Shown: positions 8,827 through 16,385 of the stretch, piece by piece | How positions within the stretch are numbered: the stretch's first letter is position 1 | How the letters are laid out: each line of letters begins with the position of its first letter | From: JAEUKH01 sp964447205 | Lineage (GTDB): Bacteria > Myxococcota_A > Polyangia > Polyangiales > Ga0077539 | NCBI GenBank assembly: GCA_964447205.1 | Contig: CAYUSB010000038.1 | Location: 22,492 to 86,491, forward strand | Direction: 5' to 3' | Length of the DNA stretch: 64,000 nucleotides | Notes under the pieces: generated by a model | Told to the model about the DNA's origin: nothing | The model's database searches: none | The model's input: only the letters and a program-made list of their open reading frames with translations | Program-made: the position numbers and the translations under genes

Positions 8827-9030
8827 ATGGAAGACGAAGAGGTCCGGCTCAAACAGACCGACGCCTACGTCATCACCGTGAGCGATCGAGCCATCAAGCT
8901 GGCGGCCTCCAGCGGGGCCAGGATCGTCATCGATGATACGGGCATCACCCTCGACAACGGCAAGGGGGCCAAGATCACCCTCACCGGGCCGACGGTCGAT
9001 CTCAACGGCGGCGCACTTACGGTGACCTGA
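8827..9030 (+). CDS. 67-aa beta-helical spike-like protein
   Basis: Small protein with alternating hydrophobic and polar residues and repeated Asp/Asn/Gly turns (IVIDDTGITLDNGKGAKI, then LTGPTVDLNGGALTVT). This is the look of the C-terminal needle of phage gpV/gp5 and of VgrG tails. It is a separate gene, placed between the immunity gene and the PAAR-like gene, and ends 1 nt before the latter. It may trimerise as an extra needle piece between VgrG and the PAAR-like tip. The ATG at 8827 is preceded by GTTACCCGT. The role is inferred from sequence texture and position. Confidence 0.65.
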   Translation: MEDEEVRLKQTDAYVITVSDRAIKLAASSGARIVIDDTGITLDNGKGAKITLTGPTVDLNGGALTVT

Positions 9031-9031
9031 C

Positions 9032-9361
9032 GTGGCCGCCGTGGTGGTGACAACCGGGAGCACGGTCCTGTGCGCCCACGGGGGCGGCGTGACCATCGTG
9101 CCGACCAGCACACGGGTCAAAGCCGGGGGCAAGCCGGTGCTCGCCCAGGGGGATGTGCTCACCGTGGCGGGGTGCCCGTTTACGGTTCCGCCCGGGGTCC
9201 CGACCCCCTGCGTGGCGGCCCAGGTGATCTTCGCGTCACAGCGGGTGAAGGTCGGCGGACGCGGCATCGTGACCACCGAGGGCGTGGTGATGACCACCGG
9301 CTCGGGCCCGCCCGCGGCCGTGACCGCCACGGTCAATCAGACCCGTGTGAAGTCGACCTGA
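9032..9361 (+). CDS. PAAR-like spike tip protein
   Basis: 109-aa protein with evenly spaced Gly/Val-rich beta-strands and three cysteines: LCAHGGGV, VAGCPFTVPPG and TPCVAAQV. The strand pattern (KVGGRGIVTTEGVVMTTGSGPPA) is that of PAAR-like proteins that cap the VgrG spike or extracellular contractile injection systems. The Cys/His residues may form the metal site that stabilises the cone. It starts at GTG 9032, one nt after the preceding stop, and closes the vgrG-lipase-immunity module. It has no C-terminal toxin extension, so it is a bare tip. The family call is good; the exact subfamily is not certain. Confidence 0.82.
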   Translation: MAAVVVTTGSTVLCAHGGGVTIVPTSTRVKAGGKPVLAQGDVLTVAGCPFTVPPGVPTPCVAAQVIFASQRVKVGGRGIVTTEGVVMTTGSGPPAAVTATVNQTRVKST

Positions 9362-9365
9362 CGCC

Positions 9366-12038
9366 GTGCACGAAGGCCCACGGCTGCAAGGGTGCTCGCA
9401 TTGCGGCGCAATCACGCGTATAAGCTCGACCACGGTGTCCACGGAGACGTCCCCAGACGCGACGGCTGAACCCAACGAGGCCAACCTCTCCGCGGAGTCG
9501 GGACAAGACACACGACTCGACACCCTCTTGCTGCCCGAACGGGTCTGGAGCTTCATCGAACGGCGCGGGTTGGAGACCGTCGGCGATGTGATCGCCCTCG
9601 ACCCCGCGTCGTTGCACGAGAAGAATTTCGGCAGGCGGAGCCTGGCCGATCTCCGGGCCGCCGTCGAGCAGGTGTGCGGCACCTCGTGGGAGCGTGCGCG
9701 CGCCCAGCGCCTAGCAGTACCCGAGGTGTCAGAGACCGACGGGGTACGTAGCTTTCGAGGGCAGTGGGAGCTCCTGCAGCGCGGCCTCGACGGGGCCGTG
9801 GCACGAATGGCCCTCGCGACGCTGCGAAAGATCCCCATCCGCATGCGTCGATTCGCCCAGGCGAACGGGATCCTCACGGTCGAAGCGCTGCTGGCGTTGC
9901 CGTATCCCACGCTGTTGGCGACGCGCAACGTCGGCAGGGTCACCCTCCGCAAGACGCTGTCGGTCCTAGGGACCCTGTCGAGCGAGGACCCAGCAGCGGC
10001 AGCGGCAGCGGTCGCAGCGGCGGCGCCTCCACCCCCCGCAGACCTGGATCATTACACCGACCTCGTCGATCTCTGGCGGGCCGAGACCTCCACCCTCAGT
10101 GAGATCGAACGCCAGGTGTTGCATCTCCGCAGCGGCCTCGACACGCCCGCACGAACGCTCCGCGCGGTGGGGGCCTCGCTAGGCTTCACGGGCGAGCGTG
10201 CACGGCAAATCGAGGCGAAGGCCGTCGCGGCGCTTGCGCACGCGCCAGGGTGGACAGACCTGCTCACCGCGCGCCTCCTCAGCCACCTCCAGGCCATGGC
10301 CGTGCCCCTGGAGGCCCTGGTTCAGGACGATCCCTGGCTCGCGCCGGTGCGCGAACGACCCAGGTTCTTCAAGTTTGTCAGCGCATACCTTCTGGATGGG
10401 CGGTTTCACCTCGTGCAGCTCGGCGACACGAAGTACCTCTCGCTCGCACGGAAGGCCGACTTCCACAAGGCCTGGAGCCGCCTCCACCGCCTCCTGCACA
10501 CGCGGCAATGGCCCGCGCCCCGGAGCGTGCTCGACGCCGCGATCGCCTCCTGCGCGAAACACCTGGGTTCTGCCGGACGACAATGGCTCGCCGCGCAGGC
10601 CGCCGCGGCGCTCACCCTCTCCGCGGACGGTCAGCGGGTCCTGAACTATGGCCTCACGCGAGACAGGCGGATCCTCGCCTGGTTGCTCGCCCGGGGAGAG
10701 CCCGTAGCGGTGCGGGAGGTCCACGAGCGCTTCGGGGAGGGACCGTGGCCGGAAGATGTGGTGTTCCTTTCGTTCGGCCTGGTGACGGTGACCGAGCACC
10801 TCCGCGGCTTCACCGCCGTTAGCGAAGCGTTGGTCTCGCGCTGCGTCCAACATATGAAGGCCTACGGGCCCACGCGGCAGTGGTCGAGCACCGAGTTGGC
10901 CAGGGTCCTGGCCGATGACCTCACCCTGCCCCCGTGGTTTGGCCCCTGGCCGCTGTACACGATGTGTCTTCGAAGTCAACGTGTTCGGTGTCTGGGACGA
11001 GGTATCGTGACGTTGCCCTCGGTCAAGGGCACACGACTTCCGGTCCCCTCGCTCCTTACGGCAGAGCTGGAAGCCGCAGGCACACCGCTCCGCCTGGAAG
11101 AGCTCGAACGGCGGGTCGTCGTCCACCGAGGACTCGCCATGACAGGGTTTTCCGCCAGACTGCAGAAGGCCCCCTTTCTGGAGACCACCCCCGGCGTCTA
11201 CGGCCTCAACCATCGGGATCTGCCGGGAGGGCTCGACGCCGCGGCGCGGGCCGTCGGGCTGCTCGTGGAGGCGCTCACGCAGCGCGACCAGGGCCTCTCC
11301 CTGCGACGAGCCCTGGCGCGCCTGGTCCACCAGGATACGTCCTTCGCATCCTGGACCCCGTGCATGCTGCGGTCGGTATGCCGCCAGGATCCCAGGCTGT
11401 TCACCACGACCGCGGGGAGCATCGGACTCGAGGGATGGGAGAGCACCCGCATCCCGTCCAAGCGGGAGATCACCCGAGAGGCGCTGGCCGAGGGGCAGGG
11501 TCGGGCCTTGATCACGGAGATTCAGCGACGAATTGCTGAACACTATGACGATCTGCCGTCGCGCCAGTTGCTCGCAGTGGCTGCCTGGACGGAGGATGCA
11601 CGGATCGAGGGCGCCTGGCTCGTGTCGCCGACCGCGACCGAGGCGGCTCCGCCCGAGACGCCCGTGTGGGCGGGACTCCCCGCGGACTTCACGGCGCGCT
11701 GGGCTGCGCTGCAGGACCTCGAACACGAGGGCGAAGATCTGGCGGGGGCGGTGGACACACACGTCCAGCGGTCGTATCTCGACGCCGCGCCACGTGCTGG
11801 CTTCGACATGGCCAGGGTGCTGCGCGTCCGACAGACGTGTCACTCCCTGCTCGCCCGCGCGGCGTCGGTCCCGGCTCCGCTGCGCAGCCTCGCCCGCGCG
11901 GCGGTACGGTACTTCGTGCTCGACGACCACGTCACCTGGGGCACCCCTCCCCGCGGCCTCGACGCACACCAGGCCTTGCTCGACGCCGTAACCCGGCGCC
12001 TGGACGAGCCCCAGCCCCCCATTCCCCCCGGGGCGTAG
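9366..12038 (+). CDS. Multidomain protein with two RNAP alpha-CTD-like modules, a sigma region 4-like module and winged-helix-like segments
   Basis: An 890-aa soluble protein that I do not recognise as a named regulator. Residues 53-101 look like an RNA polymerase alpha C-terminal helix-hairpin-helix domain (RGLETVGDVIALDPASLHEK). Residues 152-203 repeat the pattern (NGILTVEALLALPYPTLL). After an Ala/Pro linker, residues 243-290 resemble sigma-70 region 4 (LSEIERQVLHLRSGLD, GERARQIEAKAV). Farther on, several wHTH-like units occur, one near residue 590-625 ending in TTPGVYGLN as in HARE-HTH domains. The C-terminus carries a conserved helix, AAVRYFVLDDH. It probably binds DNA and/or RNA polymerase. 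The GTG at 9366 follows the PAAR-like gene by 4 nt; an in-frame GTG at 9435 would remove 23 poor residues and may be the true start. Confidence 0.82.
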   Translation: MHEGPRLQGCSHCGAITRISSTTVSTETSPDATAEPNEANLSAESGQDTRLDTLLLPERVWSFIERRGLETVGDVIALDPASLHEKNFGRRSLADLRAAVEQVCGTSWERARAQRLAVPEVSETDGVRSFRGQWELLQRGLDGAVARMALATLRKIPIRMRRFAQANGILTVEALLALPYPTLLATRNVGRVTLRKTLSVLGTLSSEDPAAAAAAVAAAAPPPPADLDHYTDLVDLWRAETSTLSEIERQVLHLRSGLDTPARTLRAVGASLGFTGERARQIEAKAVAALAHAPGWTDLLTARLLSHLQAMAVPLEALVQDDPWLAPVRERPRFFKFVSAYLLDGRFHLVQLGDTKYLSLARKADFHKAWSRLHRLLHTRQWPAPRSVLDAAIASCAKHLGSAGRQWLAAQAAAALTLSADGQRVLNYGLTRDRRILAWLLARGEPVAVREVHERFGEGPWPEDVVFLSFGLVTVTEHLRGFTAVSEALVSRCVQHMKAYGPTRQWSSTELARVLADDLTLPPWFGPWPLYTMCLRSQRVRCLGRGIVTLPSVKGTRLPVPSLLTAELEAAGTPLRLEELERRVVVHRGLAMTGFSARLQKAPFLETTPGVYGLNHRDLPGGLDAAARAVGLLVEALTQRDQGLSLRRALARLVHQDTSFASWTPCMLRSVCRQDPRLFTTTAGSIGLEGWESTRIPSKREITREALAEGQGRALITEIQRRIAEHYDDLPSRQLLAVAAWTEDARIEGAWLVSPTATEAAPPETPVWAGLPADFTARWAALQDLEHEGEDLAGAVDTHVQRSYLDAAPRAGFDMARVLRVRQTCHSLLARAASVPAPLRSLARAAVRYFVLDDHVTWGTPPRGLDAHQALLDAVTRRLDEPQPPIPPGA

Positions 12039-12056
12039 CCAGCGATCGACGGGATC

Positions 12057-13223
12057 TCAGCGCCCAGCTCCGGTCGGCTGTTCGTGGTCCGTGTCAGCGC
12101 GGGCGCTCCGCCGCCCCGATGCGACGACACTGGAGTCAACTCCCTCGCCCGCTGCGAGGAGCGCGTTGAGCCCTCCGCGTACGGAGGCCGCGTGGGCGCG
12201 TTCGAGGGGGGCGTCGGCGCGCGCCGCGAGGGCTTCTGCGGCCTCGACGAGCTCCGCGGCGAGCGCACCATCGCGGGCCACACAGAAGGCCAGGACGTCC
12301 CAGCCGAGGGCCGCGTGTACGGCCTCGTCGCGGGCGAGGGTCGCGAGCACGGCCGCGACCGCGGGGTCGGCGGAGACCTCTGCGGCGGCCCGAAGGGCGG
12401 CGAGGCCCTCGCCGTAGGCCCCGTCGACGAGCGACTCCCGGGCGACCCGGCGCAGGGTCCCGGCGGGGCTCTCGGGGCCTTCGCCCTCCAGGGCCTCGGG
12501 CCAGGCCTCGGGCCCGACAGGCTCGCCGGCGTAGGCCCCCGCGAGGGCGAAGGCGAGGCGGGCGTGGAGCACCTCGTCGAGGGCCGCGCGGTGGGCCCCC
12601 TCGACCAGAGCAGGGGGCGCCCCGAGGGCGAGGAGGTCGACCGACAGGCGGGCAAACGCCGCGATGGAGGCGTGCTCCTCGCGGGCGTCGCGGGTCCACC
12701 GGGCGGACTCGCGAGCGCGCGCTTCGGCGGTGAGCCGGGCGACGTCGGGGAGCCCGCAGGCGGGGTCGACGGACCACGCCGGATCGCGGCGCGTCGGGGC
12801 GGTGCGGGGGCGCCCGCGGACGCGCAGGGGGCGGCCGTGGGCCCCGCCGCCGGAGAGCAGGAGCAGGCTGAAGGCGGCCGCCGCCCCGGCGGTGACGACG
12901 GAGACCCCCGAGGCCACGAGCGCGACGACGCCCCCGACCCGCGAGGCCCCGACCCGCCCGCTCACCACGATCGCGCGGATCGACAGGACGAGGGCGGTGA
13001 TCCACAGGACGAAGCCCACCGCGATGGCCACCCCGAGCGGCGTAAAGCTCGCCCCGCCGCGAAACCGATGCCCAAGCACCTCGAACACCAGCCCGATGTA
13101 CACGACAGGCATCACGAAACACGACACGAGGGCGACCGCCACGGCGGCCCCGGTGTGGGGGCGCCCGGCGGGAGCGACGGGGCCCTGGGCATACGGAGGG
13201 GGATGGGGCGCAGGAGGGTGCAT
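12057..13223 (-). CDS. Ferritin-like domain membrane protein
   Basis: 388-aa protein with a Pro-rich N-terminus, three hydrophobic segments (about residues 28-50, 62-82 and 100-130) and a C-terminal ferritin-like four-helix domain. The metal-ligand pattern is visible: REEHASIAAFARLSVDLL, then DEVLHARLAFALAG, and later RDEAVHAALGWDVLAF. These give E/ExxH-type ligands for a di-iron centre. The family is common in myxobacteria and uncharacterised; iron handling or oxidation is a guess. The ATG at 13223 is chosen because it gives a normal cytoplasmic Pro-rich start and lies 8 nt behind an AGGGTA (TACCCT on its own strand) promoter-like box. A longer frame from 13361 would overlap the divergent gene. 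It converges with the gene ending at 12038. Confidence 0.82.
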   Translation of the reverse strand: MHPPAPHPPPYAQGPVAPAGRPHTGAAVAVALVSCFVMPVVYIGLVFEVLGHRFRGGASFTPLGVAIAVGFVLWITALVLSIRAIVVSGRVGASRVGGVVALVASGVSVVTAGAAAAFSLLLLSGGGAHGRPLRVRGRPRTAPTRRDPAWSVDPACGLPDVARLTAEARARESARWTRDAREEHASIAAFARLSVDLLALGAPPALVEGAHRAALDEVLHARLAFALAGAYAGEPVGPEAWPEALEGEGPESPAGTLRRVARESLVDGAYGEGLAALRAAAEVSADPAVAAVLATLARDEAVHAALGWDVLAFCVARDGALAAELVEAAEALAARADAPLERAHAASVRGGLNALLAAGEGVDSSVVASGRRSARADTDHEQPTGAGR

Positions 13224-13231
13224 GGCCGCCG

Positions 13232-13237
13232 AGGGTA
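13232..13237 (-). promoter_or_regulatory. TACCCT -10-like box for the ferritin-like gene
   Basis: On the minus strand the sequence reads CTGCGGTACCCTC, ending 8 nt before the ATG at 13223. It matches the recurring GGTAYCCTC motif of this window and the TANNNT form of a -10 element. Confidence 0.5.
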
Positions 13238-13320
13238 CCGCAGCGGCGAAGCACGGTGGCTCGATCCCTACCCCACGCGGCGACGGGCAGACGCGCGGCA
13301 GAGATCCCTCCCCGGCGGGG

Positions 13321-13326
13321 TATCCT
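13321..13326 (+). promoter_or_regulatory. TATCCT -10-like box for the RpoC-tail-like gene
   Basis: GGGGTATCCTCG lies 10 nt before the ATG at 13337. If it is a -10 element, the transcript would start almost at the start codon. Confidence 0.5.
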
Positions 13327-13336
13327 CGCGGCCCCG

Positions 13337-14491
13337 ATGCGCCTGCCGTCCTGTCCTGCATGGATCAAACGTGTGCTCGCAGTGCTTGCGCGCCGTGGCG
13401 TGGTCGCCGACGACCTCCACGCGATCGCCCAGGCGCTGCACGAGGCGCCTGCCGACCCGCGGCTCCGGGCCATGCTCGACGGGGACCCTCCCCCCACGCC
13501 CGCGGTCATCGCGCCCTTCGACGGCACCCTCCGCGTCGTCGACGGCCGCATCTCCTTCGCGTACGACGACGGAACCCTCTCGGATTGGCAATACCGCCTC
13601 GACCCCGCCCTCCTCCGCGTCGCGCCCGGCAGCCGCGTGCACGCGGGGCAACAGCTCACCGACGGCGACGTCTACGACGCCCTGTGGATCGAGGTCTTCG
13701 GCGAGGAGGGAGCCGTACCCCTTCGCGCCAAACTCATGGCCCTCACTGGCCTCGACCCGCGCCTCGCCGACCTCGTGCTCGCCCCGATGCTCGACGGGGT
13801 CTCGGTCGAACCCGAAGGGCGGCGCCCCGGCGATCGCCTCTTCGAGATGTCCCGGGAGCGCTTCGAGGGCGAGCTCGGGGCCCGCCTCGCCGCGGGGATC
13901 TCGGCGCTCCCTGTGGGCCGCAGGGTGCTCCTCGGGTACCGCAAGCTGGCGCGTATGGACGACCAGGGACAGGTTTTTCCCGGTCCGTTGCGGGCCCTCG
14001 GGAGCTTCACTGTCACACGTCGTCGGCTCTCCGTAGGGGACGCGTCGAGCGTGGTGCGCCGTCCGGAGCGCGAACCCGGCCTTACAAGGCAGCACAAGTT
14101 CGGGGCCCTGGAAGGCCCGTGGAGGGCCCAGGCCGTACTGACCCCGAACCGTCGCAGGGTGTCCGAGCTGTGGGTCTGGCATCACACGGCGCGCCCGTGG
14201 TTGGGCCGCACGATGTGGGCCTGCGACCTCGAGGTCACGTCGGGCCGGGTGCTCGTCTGCGACCTCACCCGCTCCGTGTGGAACGACCCCTCCGCCCTCT
14301 CGACCCACTGCGCCCAGCAGGTCGGAGGCGGTGCGGGATGGCTGGCCGCGCGGGTGTCGCTGCCCGAGGTGGAGGGGGTGGTGTGCGCCGCGCCCGCGAG
14401 GGCCGGGCGCTACCGGGTGTATGTGCAGTACGGCGCGGGCGACTACGCCGAGGCCCTGTGTGTACGCTTCCACGACGACCCGGTGCTGTGA
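13337..14491 (+). CDS. Protein resembling the C-terminal region of RNA polymerase beta-prime (RpoC)
   Basis: 384-aa protein. From about residue 52 to 205 it can be aligned by eye with the end of RpoC. TPAVIAPFDGTLRV matches RpoC 'PAILAEISGIVSF', and LRVAPGSRVHAGQQLTDGD matches 'LNVFEGERVERGDVISDGP'. A stretch matching the helix before 'RQML' follows, then DGVSVEPEGRRPGDRLFEMS and GRRVLLGYRKLAR, which matches 'DLLGITKAS'. No catalytic RpoC region is present. The last 130 residues (from DASSVVRRPE) are unrelated and Trp/Arg-rich. It may bind RNA polymerase or a partner such as omega, or be a repurposed fold; this is inference. The ATG at 13337 is preferred over upstream GTG 13256 because a TATCCT box lies just before it. 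Its end overlaps the convergent surface-protein gene by 49 nt. Confidence 0.72.
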   Translation: MRLPSCPAWIKRVLAVLARRGVVADDLHAIAQALHEAPADPRLRAMLDGDPPPTPAVIAPFDGTLRVVDGRISFAYDDGTLSDWQYRLDPALLRVAPGSRVHAGQQLTDGDVYDALWIEVFGEEGAVPLRAKLMALTGLDPRLADLVLAPMLDGVSVEPEGRRPGDRLFEMSRERFEGELGARLAAGISALPVGRRVLLGYRKLARMDDQGQVFPGPLRALGSFTVTRRRLSVGDASSVVRRPEREPGLTRQHKFGALEGPWRAQAVLTPNRRRVSELWVWHHTARPWLGRTMWACDLEVTSGRVLVCDLTRSVWNDPSALSTHCAQQVGGGAGWLAARVSLPEVEGVVCAAPARAGRYRVYVQYGAGDYAEALCVRFHDDPVL

Positions 14492-15654
14492 GCGAGGCCA
14501 CGTCGTCGCGACCGACCTGACGCGCGTCGGCGTACGGTCCACGCGAGGCCGAGGGCTCCCAACGCGGCCGCGAGACCCCCCGAGGGGCTGCCGGAACCGG
14601 GCTGGACCGAGCAGCCGTTGCCCTCGGCCGGGGGCGGTCCGGTGTCGGTGGCAGGCACGGAGCCCGCGTCGGTGCCCGTGTCGGCGACGGTCGCGCCATC
14701 GGAGGCGGGGCCCAGGTCGTTCGGGACAGAGCCCGCGTCGACGGGCGAACCTACGTCGGGGGGCGCGCTGCCGAGGTCGTTCGGGGCAGGGGCGTCGGTG
14801 GGCGCAGGGCCGGTGTCGCCCGGGGCCGAACCCCCGTCCACGGGGCCTCCAGGGCACTGGAGGTCGACCTGGGTGCTGAGCGAGAAGGTGGTGTCGCTGC
14901 CCGGAATGAAGGCCGTCACGCCGACGGTGTGCATACCCGGCGACAGCGTACGGATGGCCGACAACGTGCCGCCGTCGACCGCGCCGCAGGGCAGATACAA
15001 ATCGGGCAACCCTGTGGTGGGGCCGAAGTTGGCAGCGCGGAAGGTGCGCCAGCGCCAGCGGGTGCCGTCGACGGTCATCTCGTAGTGCAGGGCGTTGCGC
15101 CACGGCGCGGCCTCGGGGCTGAGGGCCACCGTGACGGTGTGGGTGATGGCGTCGAAGGAAGGGCCGCAGTTTCCCGCGCTGCGGCCGTCGTCGACCGTGA
15201 GCCATGTCCGCAGGGGCATGCCCACGACGAGGGTGCCGATCGTGGCGGGCACCGGGGCGCTCGGGCCTGTTTGAAAACGCGCCGTGATCGCGCTGCCGCC
15301 TGTCATACAGGGCGTATCGGCGACGAGCTCGTACATGGTATTGGCTTCGAGGGGAGCCCCGAAACGGATCATCCGTGTGCTCGGCCAGGCCATCGGGGCT
15401 TCGACCGTGATGCTCACGTCGGGGCCGCCCATACGCCGCACCACCACCGACTGGCCCGTCTGATACGCCCGCACCTCCGACCCCAGCGGGGTCCACCACA
15501 ACGCGGGAACATTGGCCGGAACCGTCCCCCCCACCCCGAGCACCGTAGGCTCACAGAGCATGGGCCCCGTACACGCCGAAGCCTCTGTACCACCCAGACA
15601 CAACGCGGCGACCAGGGCCCCCGCCGCCACCCCGACAGATTGAAGAACCTTCAT
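14443..15654 (-). CDS. Secreted surface protein with Asp/Pro-rich linker and MYXO-CTERM-like tail
   Basis: 403-aa protein. It starts with a clear signal peptide (VGVAAGALVAALCLGGTEASA) and a Cys-containing mature domain with Ig-like beta texture to about residue 275. A low-complexity Asp/Ala/Pro/Gly linker follows (about 280-350). The C-terminus carries GCSVQPGSGSP, a hydrophobic helix (GGLAAALGALGLAWTV) and an Arg cluster, which fits the tripartite MYXO-CTERM sorting tail (Gly-Cys, helix, basic end). It is probably cell-surface anchored after processing. The Arg cluster is followed by about 20 extra residues before the stop, which overlap the convergent gene. The ATG at 15654 has a GTAACCTC element upstream. 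Function of the mature domain is unknown. Confidence 0.82.
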   Translation of the reverse strand: MKVLQSVGVAAGALVAALCLGGTEASACTGPMLCEPTVLGVGGTVPANVPALWWTPLGSEVRAYQTGQSVVVRRMGGPDVSITVEAPMAWPSTRMIRFGAPLEANTMYELVADTPCMTGGSAITARFQTGPSAPVPATIGTLVVGMPLRTWLTVDDGRSAGNCGPSFDAITHTVTVALSPEAAPWRNALHYEMTVDGTRWRWRTFRAANFGPTTGLPDLYLPCGAVDGGTLSAIRTLSPGMHTVGVTAFIPGSDTTFSLSTQVDLQCPGGPVDGGSAPGDTGPAPTDAPAPNDLGSAPPDVGSPVDAGSVPNDLGPASDGATVADTGTDAGSVPATDTGPPPAEGNGCSVQPGSGSPSGGLAAALGALGLAWTVRRRASGRSRRRGLAHSTGSSWKRTHRASA

Positions 15655-15703
15655 TCCCCGAGGTTACGCCCCGACCCCGGGATTGTCCAGGGCCACGCGT
15701 GTG

Positions 15704-16228
15704 TTATGTCGTCGGGCCCAGGGTCAGCCGCATATGAACGCGGGTCGTCCAGTCGAGGCCGTGCGCACGCTGCGCGTCGGTGATGGCGCGCATGGCGTCG
15801 TTCCAGGAAGCGAGGGGGACCACCACGAAGCCGTGGCAGGCGTACCAGGGCATGTTCCAGGCGACGTCGGACTGGGTGTTGAGCACGATGGAGCCCTCGC
15901 CGCGGGCCCGCGCCTGGGCGATGAGCTCACGGAGCAGGGCGGTCCCGATGCCCCGGCGTCCGTATGCGGGCGACACGCTCACCTGCCCGACGCAGAGCTC
16001 GCCCCCCATGCGTGTGACGAAGAGCCACCCGACCACGGCCCGGTCAAGCTCCGCGACGGTGATGCGCCCGTCGTCGATCGCACGCCGCGCCACGTCCTCC
16101 GGGATGGTCTCGCCGTCGAGAAACTCGGGGTGCCCGGCCTCGGCGAAGCGCCGGTCGGCCTCGCGCTCGATCACCGCGAGCGAGGGCAGGTCGTCGCGGT
16201 GAGCAGGTCGAATCAGGACTTCGGACAT
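15704..16228 (-). CDS. GNAT-family N-acetyltransferase
   Basis: 174-aa GCN5-related acetyltransferase, using acetyl-CoA to acetylate an unknown amine. It opens with the typical IRPAHRDDLPSLAVIE segment. The core shows VGQVSVSPAYGRRGIGTALL, where V-x-P-x-x-x-x-x-G-x-G is the acetyl-CoA pyrophosphate-binding motif A. Motif B follows (SIVLNTQSDVAWNMPWYACHGF). The ATG at 16228 (MSEVLIRP) is chosen over a longer frame because the added N-terminus reads through the duplicated 3' relic at 16288-16340. Length is standard. It stands alone with no operon partner. Confidence 0.92.
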   Translation of the reverse strand: MSEVLIRPAHRDDLPSLAVIEREADRRFAEAGHPEFLDGETIPEDVARRAIDDGRITVAELDRAVVGWLFVTRMGGELCVGQVSVSPAYGRRGIGTALLRELIAQARARGEGSIVLNTQSDVAWNMPWYACHGFVVVPLASWNDAMRAITDAQRAHGLDWTTRVHMRLTLGPTT

Positions 16229-16287
16229 CGGCCGCAACGTACCACCCGCGGTGACTCGAGGTTGTGTCGGGTCGCCTTGCCCGTGAT

Positions 16288-16340
16288 GGCCGGGCGCTAC
16301 CGGGTGTGTGTGCGCGCTTCCACGACGACCCGGCGCTGAC
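16288..16340 (+). pseudogene. Decayed duplicate of the 3' end of the RpoC-tail-like gene
   Basis: The 20 bases at 16288-16307 are identical to 14401-14420. The next stretch (GCTTCCACGACGACCCGG, then CGCTG) matches 14466-14490 with few changes. About 37-40 bp present in the original are missing. This is a partial, internally deleted copy of the last codons of the gene at 13337-14491, about 1.9 kb away. It lies in the 5' flank of the GNAT gene and has no start codon. Confidence 0.75.
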
Positions 16341-16367
16341 CCGCCCCCGAGCACCACCCCCTTGCGC

Positions 16368-16373
16368 TATCCT
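16368..16373 (+). promoter_or_regulatory. TATCCT -10-like box
   Basis: CTTGCGCTATCCTCC ends 12 nt before the ATG at 16386 and matches the recurrent motif seen before several genes here. Confidence 0.5.
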
Positions 16374-16385
16374 CCCTCTTTCGCC

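Noticed and set aside
2927..9361. A complete type VI secretion gene cluster
   Set aside because: Only spike, effector, immunity and tip-type genes are present; no sheath, baseplate, membrane complex or ClpV genes in the window.
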